DNA of 20,587 bases from UMGS1279 sp045536815 (GTDB lineage: Bacteria; Bacillota; Clostridia; Oscillospirales; Acutalibacteraceae): positions 1 through 20,587 of the forward strand of contig JAZSOH010000032.1 of the NCBI GenBank assembly GCA_045536815.1, written 5' to 3'. Each line of letters starts with the position of its first letter. Positions within the stretch are counted from its first letter, which is position 1. This document shows positions 15,014-20,587 of this stretch, one piece after another. The translations under genes were made by a program, and so were the position numbers. The notes under the pieces were generated by a model. That model had not been told where the DNA came from and made no database searches. It worked only from the letters and a program-made list of their open reading frames with translations.

Positions 15014-16429
15014 ATGGAGATTACAAAAGGCTTAAAACCCGAAAGAGTCTTTTATTTTTTTGAAAGAATTTGCGCTATTCCGCACGGCTCGGGCAACACA
15101 AAACAGATAAGTGATTTTTGTGTTTCGTTTGCAAGGAAAAACGGGCTTTGGTATTATCAAGATTCGCTTAATAATATAATAATCAAAAAACCTGCATCGA
15201 ACGGATATGAGGGGAAATCTCCTGTTATAATTCAGGGACATTTGGATATGGTTTGCGAGAAGGATGCCGACATAGAGTTCGATTTTTTGAAAGACGGACT
15301 CAGGCTTAAACTAGATGATGATTTACTTTCGGCTACGGGTACAACCCTTGGGGCAGATGATGGTATTGCTATTGCTATGGCACTTGCAATTTTAGAGGAT
15401 AAAACTTTAAAACACCCGCCTGTTGAAGCGCTTTTTACTGTTGATGAAGAAACAGGACTTTACGGTGCAGAAGGAATAGATGTTTCTTTTCTTGATGGGA
15501 AAAAACTAATAAATTTAGATTCTGAAAATGAAGGCATTTTAACGGTTAGCTGCGCGGGAGGGGCTAGAGTTGATATATCTCTTCCGCTTTGTAAAGAGCC
15601 TAAAAACAAAACCGCTTATCTTGTCGAGATATCAGGACTTTTGGGCGGTCATTCGGGCGTTGAAATCGACAAAGGCAGACATAATGCAAACAAGCTTATG
15701 GGAACATTTTTAAGTTCGCTTTGTGATTTTAGTCTGGTAAGTGTTTCTGGTGGACGAAAGGATAATGTTATACCAAGCTTTTGCTCGGCAGTAATTATTT
15801 GTGACGAAAATTTAAACGAAAAGGCTAAAAACTTTGTAAGAGAAAATTATAATGAAAATGATGGCGGTTTAGAAATAACAGTTACTAAGCAAAATAAACC
15901 TATTGAATTTGCTTATACAAAACAAAGCTCTAAAAAAGCGGCCGAGCTTTTAGAGGCTTTACCGAACGGCATTATTAGTATGAGCGCTGAAATAAAAGGT
16001 CTTGTTCAGACATCACTTAATCTTGGCGTAATGGAACTAAAGGACGACAAGCTTTGTGTTTCTTTTGCGGTTAGAAGTAGTGTAGGAAAGGAAAAGGAGG
16101 AGCTTGTAGCACTTCTTTTGCAAATTGCTAAAGATTTTGGTGCTAGCGCCGTTTCGCACTCACATTATCCCGCGTGGGAATATAAAAAGGATTCTGAGCT
16201 TAGAAAAAAAGCTGAGGAAGTTTTCCTTAAAATGTATCAAAAGCCTGTGGTTGTTGAGGCTATTCACGCAGGGCTCGAGTGTGGACTTTTTTGTGAAAAA
16301 ATAAAAGGGTTGGATGCAATTTCGTTTGGCCCTAATATGTATGATATTCATTCAAGTAAAGAGCGTATTTCGGTATCGTCGGTAGAAAGATGCTATAAAT
16401 ACCTTCTTTCGCTTCTTGAAAATCTTTAA
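15014..16429 (+). CDS. pepD: Aminoacyl-histidine dipeptidase, M20C family
   Basis: This cytoplasmic di-zinc dipeptidase belongs to the PepD branch (peptidase family M20C), which cleaves Xaa-His and other dipeptides. The length of 471 residues is close to the 480-490 usual for the family. Metal-site residues are visible: His76 and Asp78 in IQGHLDMV, Asp115 in LGADDGIA, Glu145-Glu146 in VDEETGLYGA, Asp169 in INLDSENEG, and a C-terminal His in YDIHSSKERIS. An inserted dimerisation domain (about 185-370) with SGLLGGHSGVEI is typical. AAAAGGGGCG precedes ATG 15014. It is first in an operon with an M24 peptidase 12 bases downstream, suggesting a role in peptide turnover. Confidence 0.93.
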   Translation: MEITKGLKPERVFYFFERICAIPHGSGNTKQISDFCVSFARKNGLWYYQDSLNNIIIKKPASNGYEGKSPVIIQGHLDMVCEKDADIEFDFLKDGLRLKLDDDLLSATGTTLGADDGIAIAMALAILEDKTLKHPPVEALFTVDEETGLYGAEGIDVSFLDGKKLINLDSENEGILTVSCAGGARVDISLPLCKEPKNKTAYLVEISGLLGGHSGVEIDKGRHNANKLMGTFLSSLCDFSLVSVSGGRKDNVIPSFCSAVIICDENLNEKAKNFVRENYNENDGGLEITVTKQNKPIEFAYTKQSSKKAAELLEALPNGIISMSAEIKGLVQTSLNLGVMELKDDKLCVSFAVRSSVGKEKEELVALLLQIAKDFGASAVSHSHYPAWEYKKDSELRKKAEEVFLKMYQKPVVVEAIHAGLECGLFCEKIKGLDAISFGPNMYDIHSSKERISVSSVERCYKYLLSLLENL

Positions 16430-16441
16430 AGGAGAATTATT

Positions 16442-17512
16442 ATGATAAAAGAGCATATTTTACAAATTCAAAATACGTTGGAAAAAGGTCAGGGACTTAT
16501 TGTTAAAAGCGGAGCAAATCGTTTTTATCTAACAGGGTTCGAGTCTAGTGCAGGAACAGTTTTTATTACTAAAAATAGCGCTTATTTTCTTATAGATTTC
16601 AGATATATCGAAAAAGCAAAAAGCGTTGTTAAAGGCTTAGAGGTATCGCTTTCTACCAATCCTTTGCTTGAGGTAAAGGCGCTTTGTGAAAAGCACGGTA
16701 TAAAAGAGGTTTTCGTCGAAACCTATTCAATGAGTATTAGTGCGCTTAAAGGCTTTGAAGAGGCACTGGGTGGCGTTGAAATTCTTAAAAGTGATAAAAT
16801 GGATAAGCTTATTGAAGAAATGCGCTCGGTTAAAAGCGAAAAGGAGCTAAACCTTATAATAGAGGCGCAAAAACTTACCGACGAAACATTTTCCTATATT
16901 TTAGAGCATATTGAAGCGGGAAGAAGCGAACTTGATGTTATGCTTGATATGGAATTTTATATGCGCCGTTTGGGTAGCGAGGGTGTTAGCTTCGATTTTA
17001 TAGTTGTTTCGGGTAAAAATTCTTCTCTGCCTCACGGCGTTCCCACAAACAAAAAAATTGAAAAGGGCGACTTTATAACAATGGACTTCGGCTCTGTTGT
17101 TGGCGGGTATAGAAGTGATATGACAAGAACAGTAGCAGTAGGGCAGGTAAGCGAAGAACAAAAAACAGTGTATAATACTGTTTTAGAGGCTCAACTTGCA
17201 GCCCTTTCGACCATCAAATCGGGTGTGGTTTGTAAAGATATAGATAAGGTCGCTAGGGATATTATCTACTCAGCAGGTTATGAGGGTTGCTTCGGCCACG
17301 GACTAGGTCATAGTGTTGGTATCGAAATTCACGAAACCCCCGCTTTTAATACAGTTTGTGAAACAGTAACTAAAGAGGGAATGATTATGACTGTTGAACC
17401 GGGTATTTATCTTGAAAATAAGTTCGGTGTTAGAATTGAGGATATGGTTTATATAACAAAGGACGGAATAAAGGACCTAACAAAGAGCAAAAAGGACCTT
17501 ATTATACTTTAA
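16442..17512 (+). CDS. Xaa-Pro aminopeptidase/dipeptidase, M24B family
   Basis: This is a metallopeptidase with a creatinase-like N-terminal domain (about 1-125) and a pita-bread catalytic domain (about 130-350). It removes residues N-terminal to proline. All five metal ligands are present: Asp215 (ITMDFGS), Asp226 (YRSDMTRT), His290 (GHGLGHSVG), Glu319 (TVEPGIY) and Glu333 (VRIEDMVY). The 356 residues match the short cytoplasmic form of Firmicutes, often called PepP/YpdF/YqhT. Whether it acts as an aminopeptidase or as a prolidase cannot be decided from sequence. AAAGGAG lies just before ATG 16442. It is co-transcribed with pepD and folC. Confidence 0.93.
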   Translation: MIKEHILQIQNTLEKGQGLIVKSGANRFYLTGFESSAGTVFITKNSAYFLIDFRYIEKAKSVVKGLEVSLSTNPLLEVKALCEKHGIKEVFVETYSMSISALKGFEEALGGVEILKSDKMDKLIEEMRSVKSEKELNLIIEAQKLTDETFSYILEHIEAGRSELDVMLDMEFYMRRLGSEGVSFDFIVVSGKNSSLPHGVPTNKKIEKGDFITMDFGSVVGGYRSDMTRTVAVGQVSEEQKTVYNTVLEAQLAALSTIKSGVVCKDIDKVARDIIYSAGYEGCFGHGLGHSVGIEIHETPAFNTVCETVTKEGMIMTVEPGIYLENKFGVRIEDMVYITKDGIKDLTKSKKDLIIL

Positions 17513-17527
17513 TGTAAAGGAATAAGT

Positions 17528-18802
17528 ATGGATTACGAAAAAACACTGGAGTATATACATTCTCTTAATAAGTTCGGAATAAAGCCGGGGCTTGAGCGAA
17601 TAACCGCACTAACAAATGCTTTGGGGAATCCTGAAAAAGAGCTTTCTTTTATTCACGTTGCAGGGACTAACGGTAAGGGCTCAACCTCTACAATGCTTAG
17701 CAATATAATGCGTGAAAGCGGTAAAAAAACGGGACTTTTCATTTCGCCATTTGTTGTGGATTTTACAGAACGAATTCAGTTAAATGGCAGTTTTATTGAG
17801 AAAAAAGACCTTTGCCGCCTAACAGAAAAGGTAAGGCCTGTTGCCGAAAAGGTGTCTGAGGAGCTCTTGGACCCTATAACCGAGTTTGAATTCATAACAG
17901 CGGTTGCTCTATTGTATTTTAAGGAAATGGGCGCCGATATAGTTGTGTTGGAAACGGGACTTGGCGGTAGGCTTGACAGTACAAATATTATAAAGTCGCC
18001 ACTTGCTTCGGTTATAACTAAAATAGACCTCGACCATACCTTAGTTTTGGGTGATACCATAGAAAAAATAGCAAAAGAAAAGTGCGGGATTATTAAAGAG
18101 AATTCTTTAGTGGTAACGCCGTCTACCCAAAATAAAGAGGCATTGAGAGTAATAGAAAACACCGCTATAGAGAAAAAATGTAGTTTCGTTTTAGCAGATA
18201 GGGAAGATGTAAAGGATATAGAACTTTGCGCATTTGGTACAAACTTAATTTATAAGGATATAAAACTTTCCACATCTTTAGCGGGAATTCATCAGGTTGA
18301 AAATGTAACACTTGCCACCGAGACAGCGCTGAGCCTTGGTGTAGATAAGACTGCAATAGTAAAAGGTGTAGAAAAAACCTTTTTCCCCGCAAGGCTTGAA
18401 GTAATATCAAAAAATCCGCTTGTTATTTTAGATGGCGCACATAATAAAAACGGTGCTGATGCACTTTGTAGCTTTATCGACCTTTTAAAGATAAAGCCAA
18501 TAGTTTTGCTTGGTATGATGAAGGATAAAGACTGCGAAGCGGTTCTTTCAAAAATAGCAAATAGGGCAAGTAAGGTTTTAACAGTAACAGTACCATCAAA
18601 TGCTAGAGCCGAAAGTGCAGAAAACTTAGCCAATATCGCAAAAAAATACTGTAGTTTTGTTAAAAGCTTTGAAGACATTGATTGCGCTTTTGATTATGCT
18701 AAAACTGAGGTAAAAAAATCTTCGATTGCGCTTCTTTGTTGCGGTTCGCTTTATCTCGCTTCTGATATTAGACCCAAACTTTTATCAGAATATTCTAAGT
18801 GA
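17528..18802 (+). CDS. folC: Folylpolyglutamate synthase / dihydrofolate synthase
   Basis: This Mur ligase-type enzyme makes dihydrofolate from dihydropteroate and glutamate, and adds glutamates to folates, using ATP. The 424 residues are the normal length. The P-loop VAGTNGKGS is at 44-52. LETGLGGRLDSTN, TKIDLDHTLVLGDT and AKEKCGIIKE follow in the central domain, and LDGAHNKNGADAL opens the C-terminal domain. TAAAGGAA lies upstream of ATG 17528, 15 bases after the M24 peptidase gene. It is last in the operon and is followed by the 18858-18904 terminator. Whether it has both activities depends on whether another FolC homologue exists in the genome. Confidence 0.94.
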   Translation: MDYEKTLEYIHSLNKFGIKPGLERITALTNALGNPEKELSFIHVAGTNGKGSTSTMLSNIMRESGKKTGLFISPFVVDFTERIQLNGSFIEKKDLCRLTEKVRPVAEKVSEELLDPITEFEFITAVALLYFKEMGADIVVLETGLGGRLDSTNIIKSPLASVITKIDLDHTLVLGDTIEKIAKEKCGIIKENSLVVTPSTQNKEALRVIENTAIEKKCSFVLADREDVKDIELCAFGTNLIYKDIKLSTSLAGIHQVENVTLATETALSLGVDKTAIVKGVEKTFFPARLEVISKNPLVILDGAHNKNGADALCSFIDLLKIKPIVLLGMMKDKDCEAVLSKIANRASKVLTVTVPSNARAESAENLANIAKKYCSFVKSFEDIDCAFDYAKTEVKKSSIALLCCGSLYLASDIRPKLLSEYSK

Positions 18803-18857
18803 CAAAAAAGTGTTATAAAAGCTTTTTTATGACAACCAAAAATTTTAAATTTTTTAG

Positions 18858-18904
18858 GGACAAACCTTTATCTTTATTATATAGGTAAAGGCTTGTCCTT
18901 TTTT
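18858..18904 (+). terminator. Intrinsic terminator between folC and spoIIAA
   Basis: GGACAAACCTTTA (18858-18870) pairs with TAAAGGCTTGTCC (18886-18898) with one A/C mismatch and a 15-base loop, followed by six T's. It probably ends folC transcription. I could not find a convincing sigma-H or sigma-A promoter for spoIIA in 18803-18926, although such a promoter is expected. Confidence 0.75.
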
Positions 18905-18926
18905 ATATTGTAAGGAGGAAGGAAAA

Positions 18927-19262
18927 ATGTCAGTCAAAATCATACAAACCGGAGAGGTGGTAACCGCTTATTTAGAGGGAGAAATCGACCATCATTTAGC
19001 GGCGGGAATGAGAAAGGAGATAGATAAAGCGGTAAACGAAATGCATCCTACAATGCTGGTTTTGGATTTTAAGGATGTTTCGTTTATGGATAGCTCCGGC
19101 ATAGGTCTTGTAATGGGGAGATATAAAACTGTTTCCGAAAATGGCGGAGAACTTGCTATTATCAATACTACACCGCAAATTGGAAAGGTAATGAAACTTG
19201 CGGGAATGGAAAGACTTGCAAAAATAGGTATGGAGGTAACAAAAAATGAAAGCAATAAATAA
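18927..19262 (+). CDS. spoIIAA: Anti-sigma F factor antagonist SpoIIAA
   Basis: This STAS-domain protein frees sigma F by binding SpoIIAB in the forespore, and is inactivated when SpoIIAB phosphorylates it. The 111 residues are close to the Bacillus protein's 117. The phosphorylation loop is clear, FMDSSGIGLVMGRYK, with Ser57 aligning to the modified Ser58 of B. subtilis. The start EVVTAYLEGEIDHHLA is also typical. AAGGAGG lies before ATG 18927. The gene overlaps spoIIAB by 17 bases, as expected for a tightly coupled partner-switching operon. The gene order spoIIAA-spoIIAB-sigF makes the assignment secure. Confidence 0.95.
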   Translation: MSVKIIQTGEVVTAYLEGEIDHHLAAGMRKEIDKAVNEMHPTMLVLDFKDVSFMDSSGIGLVMGRYKTVSENGGELAIINTTPQIGKVMKLAGMERLAKIGMEVTKNESNK

Positions 19263-19689
19263 ATTTAATTTAAAAATACCCTCAAAATCTTCTAATGAAA
19301 GCTTTGCAAGGGTTGCGGTGTCAGCTTTCGTGTCACAGCTAGATCCTACTATTGATGAACTAAGCGATATAAAAACTGCGGTGTCCGAGGCGGTAACAAA
19401 CTGTATAGTTCATGCTTATAAAAACGAGATAGGAATTATATACATAAACGCAGAAATTTTTGAGGATAGAAGCGTCAGAATAAAAATTCGTGATACAGGT
19501 TGCGGAATAGATGACGTAAAACAGGCTATGGAGCCACTTTATACAAGTGTTGGCGGAGAAAGGTCGGGGCTTGGCTTTTCGGTTATGGAAAGCTTTATGG
19601 ATGGTCTAAAGGTTTCCTCAAAGCTATCAAAAGGTACAGTAGTTACAATGAAAAAACGACTCTCTGTAAGGGTAGGCGCTAATGGATAG
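19246..19689 (+). CDS. spoIIAB: Anti-sigma F factor and serine kinase SpoIIAB
   Basis: This GHKL-fold kinase holds sigma F inactive and phosphorylates SpoIIAA. The 147 residues equal the usual length. The N-box is VSEAVTNCIVHAYKN, the G1 box DTGCGIDD and the G2 box ERSGLGFSVMESFMD, all near-identical to Bacillus SpoIIAB. The NESFARVAV and QLDPTIDELSDIKT stretches at the start are also conserved. ATG 19246 has GGAGG within spoIIAA. The 3' end overlaps sigF by eight bases. Anti-sigma factor in the forespore partner switch. Confidence 0.96.
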   Translation: MKAINKFNLKIPSKSSNESFARVAVSAFVSQLDPTIDELSDIKTAVSEAVTNCIVHAYKNEIGIIYINAEIFEDRSVRIKIRDTGCGIDDVKQAMEPLYTSVGGERSGLGFSVMESFMDGLKVSSKLSKGTVVTMKKRLSVRVGANG

Positions 19690-20335
19690 TCAGGAGCTTG
19701 TAAATAATAATCTTCGCCTTGTTCATAGTTGTTGTAATAAATTTAAGGGCAAGGGCGTTGAATATGATGATTTGTATGGGGCAGGCTGTTTGGGACTGGT
19801 AAAGGCAGCAAATGCCTTTAATGCAGAGCTCGGATTTAAATTTTCTACCTATGCGGTGCCGGTTATTTTGGGCGAAATCAAAAGACTCTTTCGCGATGGC
19901 GGTGCAATAAAGGTTTCGAGAAGCCTTAAAGAACTTTCATTAAAGGCCATGCGCGAAAAGGAGGAAATGACAAAATCACTAGGTAGAGAGCCCAGCGTTT
20001 TTGAATTGGCTAACCGCCTTGCAAGAGAGCCTGAAGAGGTAGCAGAAGCTTTGTGCTCGGCTGCTTATCCATCGTCACTTAGCTATATTAACGAAGAAGG
20101 AGAGGTGAAAGAGCTTGATATAGGTGTAACCGAAAGCGCTGAAGATGCGGTGTCAAATAAACTTGCAATAAGTCAGATAATGCAAAAATTAAATACTGAA
20201 GATAGAGCCCTTATTACTTTAAGATACTTTTCTAATAAAACACAAAGTGAAACTGCGAAAATTCTTTCAATGTCACAGGTTCAGGTTTCAAGGAAGGAAA
20301 AAAAGATATTAAAAACAATGTATGAGTTGTTTTGA
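19682..20335 (+). CDS. sigF: RNA polymerase sigma-F factor (SpoIIAC), short form
   Basis: Sigma F is the first forespore-specific sigma factor. The product has region 2 (NNNLRLVHSCCNKF, then DDLYGAGCLGLVKAANAF and FKFSTYAVPVILGEIKRLF), region 3 (IKVSRSLKELSLKA, then LGREPSVFELANRLAREPEEV) and region 4 with the helix-turn-helix (KTQSETAKILSMSQVQVSRK). At 217 residues it is about 30-40 shorter than B. subtilis sigma F (255). The missing part is mainly at the N-terminus, where region 1.2 normally precedes the EKNMRLVWSV-like segment. ATG 19682 cannot be moved upstream, because an in-frame TAG lies at 19673-19675. AAGGG at about 19668 is the ribosome site. Its position after spoIIAB favours sigma F over sigma G. 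Confidence 0.93.
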   Translation: MDSQELVNNNLRLVHSCCNKFKGKGVEYDDLYGAGCLGLVKAANAFNAELGFKFSTYAVPVILGEIKRLFRDGGAIKVSRSLKELSLKAMREKEEMTKSLGREPSVFELANRLAREPEEVAEALCSAAYPSSLSYINEEGEVKELDIGVTESAEDAVSNKLAISQIMQKLNTEDRALITLRYFSNKTQSETAKILSMSQVQVSRKEKKILKTMYELF

Positions 20336-20450
20336 TAGTGTAAAAAGGTGTAAAATTAAAAGTTTTTATAAGAAAGAGAGGGTAAAAAGTAAAAATATAA
20401 GTAAAAATGCACAAACCTAAATTTTTTTCAAAAAAAGTGTAAAAAAGGGG

Positions 20451-20479
20451 TTGACAATAGGGAATAAATTTGGTAATAT
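20451..20479 (+). promoter_or_regulatory. Strong sigma-A promoter, probably of an rRNA operon
   Basis: A perfect TTGACA at 20451-20456 and TAATAT at 20474-20479 are separated by exactly 17 bases; an alternative TATAAT at 20477-20482 would need 20. An A/T-rich block at 20420-20446 resembles an UP element. The predicted start near 20486 is a G, as in growth-rate-controlled rRNA promoters of Gram-positive bacteria. Confidence 0.75.
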
Positions 20480-20485
20480 AATTGG

Positions 20486-20587
20486 GCGCCCTTGAGAAAG
20501 GGAAGCGAAAACGAACCTTGAAAATTAAACAACGATGACAAAAAGGACCCGACAATTCAAGTTGAGAAACTTGGTAAAACGGAAGAA
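20486..20587 (+). ncRNA. Partial leader of a ribosomal RNA operon (16S gene lies beyond the window)
   Basis: The transcript would begin with GGCGCCC and a small hairpin (CCCTT-GAGA-AAGGG at 20489-20502). It would then contain ACCTTGAAAATTAAACAAC at 20515-20533, which resembles the CTTTGAAAACTAAACA leader sequence found upstream of 16S genes in Bacillus and Clostridia. No 16S start (GAGTTTGATC) is reached before the end. There is no open reading frame with a ribosome site in this stretch. The gap 20336-20450 before the promoter is A-rich, with several GTAAAA repeats and no clear terminator. Confidence 0.6.

Noticed and set aside
18803..18926. Sigma-H promoter for spoIIA
   Set aside because: Expected from Bacillus, but no AGGA-type -35 with GAAT at the right spacing could be found; GAAT at 18788 lacks a matching -35.
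20336..20450. Six scattered GTAAAA motifs as a regulatory repeat
   Set aside because: Spacing is irregular and the region is so A-rich that this is expected by chance.
1..20587. CRISPR array, insertion sequence transposase, prophage or toxin-antitoxin pair
   Set aside because: No regularly spaced repeats, DDE transposase, phage genes or clear toxin partner are present; the lone XRE regulator has no adjacent intact toxin-like gene.

Overview
The window comes from a low-GC, spore-forming Firmicute of the class Clostridia, most likely a gut-type lineage. It carries a complete spoIIA operon (spoIIAA, spoIIAB, sigma F) and a spoVAF/gerA-type germination gene. It also shows AGGAGG-type ribosome sites, TTGNNN-17-TATAAT promoters, A/T-rich intergenic DNA and frequent TTG/GTG starts. 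Nearly all of it is chromosomal core genome, densely packed and mostly in short operons. Species cannot be named from the sequence alone.

Left part (1-5860). A 205-bp structured element with imperfect terminal inverted repeats (3-207) sits directly upstream of spoVAF. Next comes a CofE-like gamma-glutamyl ligase with its own promoter, ending at a bidirectional terminator. Three convergent minus-strand genes follow: an unknown four-helix membrane protein, the ribosome-quality-control factor rqcH, and a TIM-barrel sugar isomerase-like protein.

Centre (5797-13996). Divergent from that group is an operon with an ABC exporter-type half-transporter, mannose-6-phosphate isomerase and tRNA methyltransferase TrmL. 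The lower-glycolysis cluster pgk-tpiA-gpmI follows with its own strong promoter. It runs on into a small DUF1858 redox-disulfide protein and the tRNA m1A22 methyltransferase TrmK, and ends at a strong terminator.

Accessory patch (14034-14908). This short island differs from its surroundings. A SLOG-type gene on the minus strand is interrupted by one in-frame amber codon, so only its C-terminal part is an open frame. It lies divergent from a small XRE-type repressor. The gap between them holds two identical 10-bp palindromes and an 11-bp inverted repeat that covers the repressor's ribosome-binding site.

Right part (14957-20587). A peptidase/folate operon (pepD-type dipeptidase, M24 aminopeptidase, folC) ends at a terminator. 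The spoIIA operon, with overlapping genes, follows: SpoIIAA, SpoIIAB and sigma F are the partner-switching module that fires forespore-specific transcription. The last 140 bases hold a strong sigma-A promoter and a leader typical of a ribosomal RNA operon, whose 16S gene would begin just outside the window.

I do not see a clearly new multi-gene system. The observations most worth checking are the terminal-repeat element before spoVAF, the amber-interrupted SLOG gene with its palindromic neighbour, the unusually short sigma F, and the direct abutment of spoIIA to an rRNA promoter.
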